Assembly: GCF_030149505.1 (NCBI RefSeq)
Contig: NZ_JASBRN010000045.1
Coordinates: 298,042 to 362,041, forward strand
Direction: 5' to 3'
DNA from: Nocardioides sp.
Lineage (GTDB): Bacteria; Actinomycetota; Actinomycetes; Propionibacteriales; Nocardioidaceae
DNA: 64,000 nt
Under the pieces are notes generated by a model. The model was given only the letters and a program-made list of their open reading frames with translations, was not told the origin of the DNA and did not search any database. Made by a program: the position numbers and the translations under genes. Below are positions 37,263 to 44,987 of the stretch, piece by piece (position 1 is the first letter of the stretch; the number at the start of each line of letters is the position of its first letter).

Positions 37263-39401
37263 ATGCGTCCTGTCACCGATCTCGAGCGCCGCGTCGCCCC
37301 CTTCAAGGTGGTCTCGGACTACCAGCCCTCCGGCGACCAGCCGGCGGCGATCGCCGAGATCAGCAAGCGCATCCAGGGCGGGGTCAAGGACGTCGTGCTG
37401 CTGGGTGCCACGGGCACCGGCAAGACCGCCACCGTGGCGTGGGTGACCGAGCAGCTGCAGCGCCCGGTGCTGGTGCTCCAGCCCAACAAGACGCTGGCCG
37501 CGCAGTTCGCCAACGAGCTGCGCCAGCTCTTCCCGGACAACGCGGTGGAGTACTTCGTCTCCTACTACGACTACTACCAGCCCGAGGCATACGTCCCCCA
37601 GACCGACACCTACATCGAGAAGGACTCCTCCATCAACGAGGAGGTCGAGCGGCTGCGGCACTCCGCGACCAACTCGCTGCTGACCCGGCGCGACGTGATC
37701 GTGGTCAGCACCGTGTCCTGCATCTACGGCCTGGGCACCCCGCAGGAGTACGTCGACCGGATGCTGCGGCTGCGGGTCGGGGAGGAGCACGACCGCGACT
37801 CGATCCTGCGCCGGCTGGTGGAGATCCAGTACACGCGCAACGACATGTCCTTCACCCGCGGCACCTTCCGGGTCCGCGGCGACACCCTCGAGATCTTCCC
37901 GGTCTACGAGGAGCACGCGGTGCGGATCGAGTTCTTCGGCGACGAGGTCGAGCGGCTGATGACCCTGCACGCGGTCACTGGCGAGGTACTCACCGAGGAC
38001 CAGGAGCTCTACGTCTTCCCCGCCACCCACTACGTCGCCGGCCCGGAGCGGATGGAGCGCGCGATCGCCGGGATCGAGAAGGAGCTGGAGGAGCAGCTGG
38101 CGGTCTTCGAGCGCGAGGGCAAACTGCTGGAGGCCCAGCGGCTGCGGATGCGCACCACCTACGACATCGAGATGATGCGCCAGGTCGGCTCGTGCTCGGG
38201 CATCGAGAACTACTCGATGCACATGGACGGCCGCAGCCGGGGCAGCGCACCCAACACGCTCCTCGACTACTTCCCCGAGGACTTCGTGCTGGTGGTCGAC
38301 GAGTCGCACGTCGCGGTCCCGCAGATCGGCGGGATGTACGAGGGCGACATGTCCCGCAAGCGCAACCTGGTCGAGCACGGCTTCCGGCTGCCCAGCGCCA
38401 TGGACAACCGTCCGCTGCGCTGGGAGGAGTTCCTCGAGCGGATCGGCCAGACGATCTACCTCTCCGCCACGCCCGGTGACTACGAGCTCGACCTGGTGGG
38501 TGGCGACAAGCCGCCGCACGTGGTGGAGCAGATCATCCGGCCCACCGGCCTGATCGACCCCGAGGTGGTGGTCAAGCCGACCAAGGGCCAGATCGACGAC
38601 CTCATCCACGAGATCAGGCTGCGCACCGAGAAGGACGAGCGGGTCCTGGTCACGACGCTGACCAAGAAGATGTCCGAGGACCTCACCGACTACCTCCTCG
38701 ACGCCGGCATCAACACCCGCTACCTCCACTCCGAGGTCGACACCCTCAAGCGCATCGAGCTGCTGCGCGAGCTGCGGATGGGCGCCTACGACGTGCTGGT
38801 CGGCATCAACCTGCTCCGCGAGGGCCTCGACCTGCCCGAGGTCTCGCTCGTCTCGATCCTCGACGCCGACAAGGAAGGCTTCCTGCGCTCGGACAAGTCG
38901 CTGATCCAGACGATCGGCCGCGCGGCCCGCAACGTCTCTGGCCAGGTGCACATGTACGCCGACAAGATCACGCCCTCCATGGAGGCGGCGATCGACGAGA
39001 CCAACCGGCGTCGGGCCAAGCAGATCGCCTACAACACCGAGCACGGCATCGACCCGACGCCGCTGCGCAAGAAGATCGCCGACATCACCGACATGCTCGC
39101 CCGTGAGGACGAGAACACCCAGGCCCTGCTGGAGACCTGGGCCGGCACCGAGGCCAAGGGCCGCGCCGGCAAGGTCGGCAAGCGCCAGCCGGTCCCGGCG
39201 CTGGCGTCCGGCGATGCCGGCAAGCACGCCAAGGACCTCGCCGGCATGCCCAGCGCCGACCTGGCCCAGCTCGTGCAGGACCTCACGGACCAGATGAAGG
39301 AGGCCGCCGCGGAGCTGCAGTTCGAGGTGGCCGCGCGCCTGCGCGACGAGATCCAGGAGCTGAAGAAGGAGCTACGCCAGATGATCGAGGCCCAGAAGTA
39401 G
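37263..39401 (+). CDS. uvrB: Excinuclease ABC subunit B
   Basis: Damage-verifying helicase of nucleotide excision repair, 712 residues. Walker A is [13 protein letters not shown], Walker B is [11 protein letters not shown], and the beta-hairpin [10 protein letters not shown] that clamps the DNA strand is present. The C-terminal UVR motif ([21 protein letters not shown]) that contacts UvrC is intact. The leaderless promoter fixes the ATG. No SOS box is visible, in contrast to the gene at 7944. Confidence 0.98.
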   Translation: MRPVTDLERRVAPFKVVSDYQPSGDQPAAIAEISKRIQGGVKDVVLLGATGTGKTATVAWVTEQLQRPVLVLQPNKTLAAQFANELRQLFPDNAVEYFVSYYDYYQPEAYVPQTDTYIEKDSSINEEVERLRHSATNSLLTRRDVIVVSTVSCIYGLGTPQEYVDRMLRLRVGEEHDRDSILRRLVEIQYTRNDMSFTRGTFRVRGDTLEIFPVYEEHAVRIEFFGDEVERLMTLHAVTGEVLTEDQELYVFPATHYVAGPERMERAIAGIEKELEEQLAVFEREGKLLEAQRLRMRTTYDIEMMRQVGSCSGIENYSMHMDGRSRGSAPNTLLDYFPEDFVLVVDESHVAVPQIGGMYEGDMSRKRNLVEHGFRLPSAMDNRPLRWEEFLERIGQTIYLSATPGDYELDLVGGDKPPHVVEQIIRPTGLIDPEVVVKPTKGQIDDLIHEIRLRTEKDERVLVTTLTKKMSEDLTDYLLDAGINTRYLHSEVDTLKRIELLRELRMGAYDVLVGINLLREGLDLPEVSLVSILDADKEGFLRSDKSLIQTIGRAARNVSGQVHMYADKITPSMEAAIDETNRRRAKQIAYNTEHGIDPTPLRKKIADITDMLAREDENTQALLETWAGTEAKGRAGKVGKRQPVPALASGDAGKHAKDLAGMPSADLAQLVQDLTDQMKEAAAELQFEVAARLRDEIQELKKELRQMIEAQK

Positions 39402-39414
39402 GGCGAGCCGGACC

Positions 39415-40122
39415 TCAGTCCTCGGTCGTCTCCTCGGCCACCTTCATCGCCTGCCGGCTGACCACGAGCCCGACCAGGCGCGAGACCACCAGCGCCACGT
39501 ACAGCACGCCGGCCACCATCTCGACCGCCACGATCGAGCGTGCGTGCGCGGCGACCGGCACGACGTCGGACAGCCCGACGCTCGTGAGGACGGAGAAGGA
39601 GAGGTAGAGCAGCTCGAACCAGCTGCGCTCCGCTCCCTCGCCGGTGCCGACGAAGGCGCCGGGATCGAGCACCTGGACGGCGGCGTAGAGGTAGGCGAAG
39701 CCCCAGGCGACCACGGTGAAGGCAGCGCCGGTGGCGTACAGCTCGTCGCTGGTGACCCGGTCGTCGTGGAAGACGTAGCGGATCATCGAGTAGGAGACGT
39801 AGAAGTAGAACGGCGCGTGCAGTGCCGCACTGACCAGCAGCACCCACGCCGTGTCGCTGGCGAGGGCCTCGGCCACGCTGAACGCCGCCGCAGGGGCGCC
39901 GAGGGTCAGGGCGACCCAGGACAGGGCGGGCGTGCGCCGTACGGCGGCGACGGCCGCGCCGACCGCGAGGATCTGGAAGACACCGAGCACGGCCCGGCCG
40001 ACCGCGCTGTCCTCGAGGAACGGGTAGGCCAGGACGACCAGCAGCTGGGCACCCAGCAGGACCGCGGAGGGGTGCCGGCCGAGCAGGCCGTCGGGGTGCG
40101 GGCCGGGTGCGGGTCGGGTCAC
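39415..40122 (-). CDS. Six-helix membrane protein with ion-channel pore, altered filter
   Basis: Membrane protein of 235 residues with about six hydrophobic segments and a pore loop before the last one. The pore reads LSFSVLTSVGLSDVVPV, where potassium channels have TVGYGD; the G-Y-G is replaced by G-L-S. The following helix (VAVEMVAGVLYVALVVSRLVGL) matches the inner helix of the Ion_trans_2 family. It probably forms a cation channel that is not strictly potassium selective, or a non-conducting relative. GTG 40122 has a -10 box 6 nt upstream. It converges on uvrB and is divergent from the MFS gene. Confidence 0.82.
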   Translation of the reverse strand: MTRPAPGPHPDGLLGRHPSAVLLGAQLLVVLAYPFLEDSAVGRAVLGVFQILAVGAAVAAVRRTPALSWVALTLGAPAAAFSVAEALASDTAWVLLVSAALHAPFYFYVSYSMIRYVFHDDRVTSDELYATGAAFTVVAWGFAYLYAAVQVLDPGAFVGTGEGAERSWFELLYLSFSVLTSVGLSDVVPVAAHARSIVAVEMVAGVLYVALVVSRLVGLVVSRQAMKVAEETTED

Positions 40123-40128
40123 CCCGCG

Positions 40129-40134
40129 ACCCTA
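40129..40134 (-). promoter_or_regulatory. -10 box of leaderless channel promoter
   Basis: TAGGGT on the minus strand, 6 nt before GTG 40122. Confidence 0.55.
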
Positions 40135-40151
40135 GGACAGGCCGGAGGACA

Positions 40152-41462
40152 ATGGGCGCCGTGACGCCCCCCGCCGACGCCGACGCCGACACGTTCCGCG
40201 GGGGCTGGCTCGTGTGGGGCAGCGCGCTGTCGCTGTACCTCCTGGCGGTCTTCCACCGCTCCTCGCTCGCGGTCGCCGGACTGGCCGCCGCCGAGCGCTT
40301 CGACATCACCGCCGCACAGCTCGCGACCTTCACGATGCTGCAGCTGCTGGTGTACGCCGGGATGCAGGTGCCCGTCGGCCTGCTGGTCGACCGGTTCGGC
40401 CCGCGCAGCGTGATCCTGACCGGCGCGCTGCTGATGGCGGTGGCCCAGGTCGGCTTCGCGCTCGCGGAGACGTTCGTGCTGGCGCTGCTGGCCCGGACCC
40501 TGGTCGGGCTGGGGGATGCGATGACCTTCATCTGCCTGCTGCGGCTGGTCGCGACGTGGTTCCCGCCGCGGCGCATCCCGTTCCTCACCCAGCTCAGCGG
40601 CACCCTGGGCCAGAGCGGCGCCCTGCTCGCAGCCGCCCCGATGACCTGGGCGCTGGGCAGCCTGGGCTGGACGGGGGCCTACTTGTCGTCGGCGGCCGTC
40701 GGCGTGGTGCTTAGCCTGGTCGCCGTCGTGGTGCTCCGCGACGGGCCGTCCGGGCGCCACCACCGCGGCGCCACCATGGCGTGGGCCTCGGTGCGCGCGA
40801 GCCTGCGGGCCTCGTGGGCGCACCCCGGCACCCGCCTGGGCTTCTGGATCCACTTCAGCACCCAGTTCAGCGCCACTGCGCTCGGCCTGCTGTGGGGCTA
40901 TCCCTTCCTCGTCCGCGGCGAGGGGCGTAGCGCCGTCGAGGCCGGCCTGCTGCTCAGCCTGCTCGTCGTGGCGGTCGTCGTGGCGGGCCCGGTGCTGGGC
41001 TGGCTGGTCGGCCTGCACCCGTGGCACCGCTCGTCGATGGCGCTGGTCATCGTCGGGTCGATCGTCACCGTGTGGACGGTGGTCCTGCTGTGGCCGGGCG
41101 ACGCGCCGATCTGGCTGCTCGTCCTACTCGTCGTGGTCGTCGGCATCGGGGGACCGGCCTCGATGATCGGCTTCGACGTCGGCCGCACCGCCAACCCCGT
41201 CGAGCGGCTGGCCTCCTCCAGCGGCATCATCAACGTCGGCGGCTTCTCCGCCAGCCTGCTGCTGGTGATCGCCATCGGCCTGGTGCTGGACTGGCGCACC
41301 CCCGGCTCTGGCACCGACTACCCGCCGGAGGCGTTCCGGTGGGCCATGTCCACGCAGTACGTCCTGTGGGCGGTCGGCCTGACCCAGCTCGTGCGCTACC
41401 GCGTCCGCGCCCGCCGCGTCTTCGACCGCGCAGCGCTCCAGGCCGAGGTGCGTGCGCGGTGA
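40152..41462 (+). CDS. MFS transporter
   Basis: Major facilitator permease of about 436 residues with 12 predicted membrane helices. The loop between helices 2 and 3 reads GLLVDRFGPRSVILTG, the standard MFS signature GxLaDRxGrR, and the second half holds GIGGPASMIGFDVGRTANP. The substrate is unknown. Either ATG 40152 or GTG 40161 could be the start; GGAGGA at 40144 is better spaced for the latter. The GTG of the following small gene overlaps its stop. Confidence 0.9.
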   Translation: MGAVTPPADADADTFRGGWLVWGSALSLYLLAVFHRSSLAVAGLAAAERFDITAAQLATFTMLQLLVYAGMQVPVGLLVDRFGPRSVILTGALLMAVAQVGFALAETFVLALLARTLVGLGDAMTFICLLRLVATWFPPRRIPFLTQLSGTLGQSGALLAAAPMTWALGSLGWTGAYLSSAAVGVVLSLVAVVVLRDGPSGRHHRGATMAWASVRASLRASWAHPGTRLGFWIHFSTQFSATALGLLWGYPFLVRGEGRSAVEAGLLLSLLVVAVVVAGPVLGWLVGLHPWHRSSMALVIVGSIVTVWTVVLLWPGDAPIWLLVLLVVVVGIGGPASMIGFDVGRTANPVERLASSSGIINVGGFSASLLLVIAIGLVLDWRTPGSGTDYPPEAFRWAMSTQYVLWAVGLTQLVRYRVRARRVFDRAALQAEVRAR

Positions 41463-41758
41463 GCGAGCCGGAGCGCACCCCCGACGGCAGGTACGTCGTC
41501 ATCGACGGCCGCCGCTGGCGGGCCACCGACCCCGACATCCCCGACGAGCGTGCGGCCGAGCTGCGCAAGGTCCTCATGGCCTGGCGCCGCGAGGTGCGGC
41601 GGACCCAGGGCACCGACGAGGAACGGGCCTCCCGGGATGGCGTCCAGGCCGCCAAGATCGCGCTCGGCGAGCGGGGCACCCCGTGGTGGGAGCAGACCGA
41701 CGCCCAGCGCCGGGCCCGCTGGGAGGCCGACGTGGCCTGGCCGGACGAGCGCTCCTGA
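41459..41758 (+). CDS. Conserved small hydrophilic protein
   Basis: Protein of 99 residues, highly charged, without membrane segments. It has a conserved look: DGRYVVIDGRRWRATDPDIP, then a helix-rich part and GERGTPWWEQ. Homologs in databases are often named biopolymer transporter Tol, from memory, which the sequence does not support. Its GTG overlaps the MFS stop, so it is co-translated with the transporter. Confidence 0.75.
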   Translation: MSEPERTPDGRYVVIDGRRWRATDPDIPDERAAELRKVLMAWRREVRRTQGTDEERASRDGVQAAKIALGERGTPWWEQTDAQRRARWEADVAWPDERS

Positions 41759-41781
41759 GCGGCGCCGGTCGACCCTGGGGG

Positions 41782-42630
41782 TCAGCCCGAGCGAGGGCGC
41801 CACAGCCGCCACCGACGAGGTGCGCGCTCGGCATCGGAGTCGACGGAAGCCTCCGGAGGTGAGAGCCAGGCAGCGATCTCGGGTGCCGGGTGCCCCATCA
41901 GCGTGGTGTCGACGGAGGTCTGCGTCGCCGACTTCGGCGCGCGCACCATCGTGAGCAGGGGCGGGCCGAAGGACCGGCGGGCGGCCGCGCTCGAGAGGAC
42001 GGACATGATGTCGGTCCCGGCCTCGTCGGCATCGTCCCAGCCCTGCACCCGGACCACGTCGGCACGGGAAATGCGGGCTCGACCTCGCTCGGAGTCGTGG
42101 ACGATCTCGGTCTCGGTGACCCAGAGCGCCTCGCGCCGGCAACGTCCTGCTGCCTTCGTGGCCCAGCGGGCTGCGAAGTACGTGAACGGCACGAGTGCCA
42201 AGCCGATCAAGAAGAGCCGGTCGAGGCTGGCGTTCCACGCCAGGTAGACCCAGAAGCCAGTCAGGGCGAGCAGGCCCAGGTCGAGGGCCGAGTGCACCCA
42301 CCTGCGTCCAGGCCAGGTCAGGAGAAGCACTGCCGGCTGGCCGTCGATCCGCGACGGGCGAGCGGTCGGGAACCGGCGCACCAGCACCACGGCGAAGAAG
42401 TAGAGGGTGCAGACCACCGAAGCGGCAGCCGTGTACCAGACGATAGACCGGAAGAAGAGCGCGTCGTCGGGGAGCTCCCGGCTGTGCAGCACTGACGACC
42501 CCGCGAATCCACCGAGGGCCATGGCGAAGTAGGCGCGTGCTTCACTCAACCGCCACGACCGGTTGACGGGCTTGTGAGTCAGATCCGGAACGAGGGGTGG
42601 GGCCTGTCCCGGCCGATTCAGCTGAGCCAT
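41782..42630 (-). CDS. Four-helix membrane protein, possible immunity or accessory protein
   Basis: Protein of 282 residues, unrecognised. Hydrophobic segments lie near AYFAMALGGFAG, WYTAAASVVCTLYFFAVVLV, ALDLGLLALTGFWVYLAW and FLIGLALVPFTYFAARW. The cytosolic C-terminal half (ALWVTETEIVHD to ADVVRVQGWDDA) resembles a PH-like strand pattern. ATG 42630 lies inside the 3' end of the preceding effector-like gene, an overlap of 13 nt. Last gene of the four-gene cassette. Two hand-counted lines in this gene give 67 percent GC, lower than the lipid genes around, so recent acquisition is possible. Confidence 0.65.
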   Translation of the reverse strand: MAQLNRPGQAPPLVPDLTHKPVNRSWRLSEARAYFAMALGGFAGSSVLHSRELPDDALFFRSIVWYTAAASVVCTLYFFAVVLVRRFPTARPSRIDGQPAVLLLTWPGRRWVHSALDLGLLALTGFWVYLAWNASLDRLFLIGLALVPFTYFAARWATKAAGRCRREALWVTETEIVHDSERGRARISRADVVRVQGWDDADEAGTDIMSVLSSAAARRSFGPPLLTMVRAPKSATQTSVDTTLMGHPAPEIAAWLSPPEASVDSDAERAPRRWRLWRPRSG

Positions 42631-43862
42631 CCACCCACCGTGCCGATGGCTCCGGACACCCCGTCGGCGATCGCGCCGCCGGTGTCCTCGATCGCCTCCC
42701 ATCCCTCCTCGAGCGCCGCGCCGACATCTGGGCCGTTCTCGAACAGGGAGTCGATGGCACCGTCGGCGAAGATCGAGACCCCGGCTCCCACCACGCCGCC
42801 GACGACGGCACCGACGGCCGTGCCGGCCACCGGTACCACCGACCCGACCGCCGCTCCCACCCCGGCGCCGGCGGCGGCACCGGCGAGGAAGGATCCGCCC
42901 TGTGACACGGCGATCTGGGTCGCGCTCTCGCCGTCCTGGTAGTCGTTGTAGACGCCGAGACCCAGACCGGCGGCTCCAAACAGCTTGCCGGCCGCTTTGA
43001 GCTTCTGCGGTCCGGGAGCGTTGTCCACGGCGTTGCTGCGGCTGAGCAGGTCGGTGGCCTCGTCCAGCTTGCCCTCGATGACCAACCGGTCGGCTCGCAG
43101 CTTGTCGGCGTCCAGGGTCTCGAAGAAGAGCCATCGACGCTTGAGGTAACGGTCGGGGTTGGCCTGCATGTCCTGGATGGCTCGCTCGGCCTCGTCCAGG
43201 AGAGACTGCGCCTGGGCCTGGAGCCGCGACTTCCTGCTCGTGAGGACGTCTGCCCACGCACCGGCGGCCCCGTCGCCGATGACCTCGGCGGTCGAGAGCA
43301 ACCAGGCAGCGTGGTCGGTGAGGGCGTACTGGTCCTGCAGGTCCTGGCATGCGGCGGCGTACGCACGGTCCACCCGTGCCGCCTCCGACTCAGCAGCGAC
43401 GTAGGCACGGAGCAGGTCCTGGTGAGCGTTGTACGCGGTCACACGGTCGTTGTGGGCTGCCACCTCGGTGGGCGTGCCGGTGAAGTCGTCCGGGGGGCGG
43501 GCGGGTCCCTGGCCGGGGTGCAGGACGAGGAATCCGCTCACGGTGAGGCCGGCGGCCGTGGCGGTGCGGCGCACGTCCGCCATGTCGCCCTGGCAGCGAC
43601 GCAGCGACGCGGCGAAGCCCTCCAGGTCCCGTGCCATCTCGCGTGCGGCGCCCTCGAGGTCGTCCGTGGCGCCGCTGGCGGTGGCCATGATGCCCGCGAA
43701 CTCGTCCCCGGCCACGCCCTCCCAGGAGCGCTGGGTGGTCGCGCGGACGGCGTGGCAGGTGTCGGCGGCGTCCTCGAGCTTGTCGGCGAGGCCGGTGCGC
43801 AGCCAGGTGGCGGCCGACTCGATGCTGCTGGGCCTGCCCTCGATCTCGGTGTCGACGCTCAC
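42618..43862 (-). CDS. WXG-type putative type VII secreted effector
   Basis: Protein of 414 residues. The first 100 residues are helical with a central SWEGVAGDEF, the W-x-G turn of the ESX/WXG100 superfamily. A long helical middle region follows. Residues 340-400 are a glycine-rich hydrophobic segment (GGSFLAGAAAGAGVGAAVG) with a DGAIDSLF-like end, as in membrane-inserting or toxin proteins. GTG 43862 overlaps the stop of the upstream gene. No secretion ATPase is in the window, so export by a type VII system is an inference from the N-terminus and neighbours. Confidence 0.7.
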   Translation of the reverse strand: MSVDTEIEGRPSSIESAATWLRTGLADKLEDAADTCHAVRATTQRSWEGVAGDEFAGIMATASGATDDLEGAAREMARDLEGFAASLRRCQGDMADVRRTATAAGLTVSGFLVLHPGQGPARPPDDFTGTPTEVAAHNDRVTAYNAHQDLLRAYVAAESEAARVDRAYAAACQDLQDQYALTDHAAWLLSTAEVIGDGAAGAWADVLTSRKSRLQAQAQSLLDEAERAIQDMQANPDRYLKRRWLFFETLDADKLRADRLVIEGKLDEATDLLSRSNAVDNAPGPQKLKAAGKLFGAAGLGLGVYNDYQDGESATQIAVSQGGSFLAGAAAGAGVGAAVGSVVPVAGTAVGAVVGGVVGAGVSIFADGAIDSLFENGPDVGAALEEGWEAIEDTGGAIADGVSGAIGTVGGWLS

Positions 43863-44158
43863 GAGCCCGACTCCACGACGCTCTGGATCTCGGTGAGCCC
43901 GGCCGCAGCCTCCGCGTCGGCCCGCCGGTAGTACGAGCGGGCGTCCCGCACGACGTCCGCGGCCGCCCCCATCGACGTGCTGACGACGCCCGCACTGTGG
44001 GAGACCTGGCTGAGCATGGCGGCGATGACGGCCGTCATCGGGCCGGCGTCGACCGTGCCAGGGGCCGAGTCCGCCGCGGACTCGAGGTCCTCGGCCCCGG
44101 AGTCGAGGTCGGAGGCGATGGTGGTGAGGGCGCCGAGGTCGACGTCGAGCCTGCTCAT
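43859..44158 (-). CDS. EspC-like type VII secretion target
   Basis: Small helical protein of 99 residues with a single helix-turn-helix hairpin layout (SRLDVDLGALTTIASDLDSG, then SAGVVSTSMGAAADVVRD). It resembles the T7SS EspC/DUF2580 family in length and pattern. It lies directly before the WXG-type gene and overlaps it by 4 nt, so the two could be secreted as a pair. ATG 44158 overlaps the stop of the gene before. Confidence 0.7.
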   Translation of the reverse strand: MSRLDVDLGALTTIASDLDSGAEDLESAADSAPGTVDAGPMTAVIAAMLSQVSHSAGVVSTSMGAAADVVRDARSYYRRADAEAAAGLTEIQSVVESGS

Positions 44159-44487
44159 GGCCGAGGGGTCTTGTCCGTGCCGGGGGCGTGGGCACCGGAG
44201 TCGTCCAGCCCCGGGTCACGGTCGACGAGGAGCAGGTCGTACGGCGTGGCGTCGTGGATGCGCTGCAGCGTCTCCACGTCGCACACGATCCAGGCGTTCC
44301 CGTCCCGGTAGAAGTCGAAGAGACGGTCGATGGCCGAGTAGACGAACAGTGCCGTGCGCCCGTCGTGCAGGGTGTGCATGAGGACCTGCCGCAGGGCCGG
44401 GTCCGACTCGTCCGTGGTCGGGACGTAGACCACGGGCGGCATGGCCGGCAGGACTCCGGTCCGTGACCCCATCGGACGCGTGCTCAT
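44155..44487 (-). CDS. SseB/SAV_915-like small protein
   Basis: Protein of 110 residues. The core VVYVPTTDESDPALRQVLMH, TLHDGRTALFVYSAIDRLFD and WIVCDVETLQRI fits the SAV_915/SseB-like family often found beside type VII secretion genes in actinobacteria, from memory. It is the first gene of the cassette, with GGAGG 5 nt before its ATG. All four cassette genes overlap head-to-tail. It may act as a chaperone or loading factor; this is an inference. Confidence 0.7.
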   Translation of the reverse strand: MSTRPMGSRTGVLPAMPPVVYVPTTDESDPALRQVLMHTLHDGRTALFVYSAIDRLFDFYRDGNAWIVCDVETLQRIHDATPYDLLLVDRDPGLDDSGAHAPGTDKTPRP

Positions 44488-44615
44488 GTGGACCTCCGAG
44501 AATCGACGAGCAGGCAGAACGGTAGCCGACGGAGCGTGCGGGCTCGACCGAACCTTCCCGGGGCCCTGGCAGGATGACCCGGAACGTGCACCCGACGAGG
44601 ACGGCAGGTGGGGCG

Positions 44616-44978
44616 ATGAAGCAGCCTAAGACCCAGCTGGGCGCAGGGGAGACCCTCCTGGAGCGCTGGGGCGCCAACCGCACCCAGAGCGACCAGCGGG
44701 CCGTGGGCGGGCACCTCTACCTCACCGACCAGCGCCTGCTCTTCGAGCCGCACCGCTTCGACGCCAGCCTGTCGGGGCGCGGCGCCTCGGTGCCGCTGCG
44801 CGACATCACCGACGTCGTCCGCGTGCCGCGCGACCTGAAGCACTTCTTCGGCGGCGGACTGCGCGCTCGGCTGGGTGTGGTGACCGCCCGAGGGACCCAC
44901 CTGTTCGTCGTCAACGACCTCGCCGGCAAGGCGCGCAGGATCCTGGAGGAGCGCGACCGGTCGAGGGGCGCGGGCTAG
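44616..44978 (+). CDS. PH/GRAM-like domain protein
   Basis: Protein of about 120 residues with one PH-like fold: LTDQRLLFEPHRFD, then SVPLRDITDVVRVPRD and GVVTARGTHLFVVNDLAGKARRI. Such domains in bacteria are often general membrane or protein-binding modules. There is no membrane helix. ATG 44616 is preferred; 44574 is also open. It is divergent from the type VII cassette and convergent with the GH26-OpgC operon. Function unknown. Confidence 0.75.
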   Translation: MKQPKTQLGAGETLLERWGANRTQSDQRAVGGHLYLTDQRLLFEPHRFDASLSGRGASVPLRDITDVVRVPRDLKHFFGGGLRARLGVVTARGTHLFVVNDLAGKARRILEERDRSRGAG

Positions 44979-44987
44979 GGCCTCGGG

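Noticed and set aside
41459-41758. Biopolymer transporter Tol annotation
   Set aside because: The protein is small and hydrophilic, with no TolB propeller or membrane segment.
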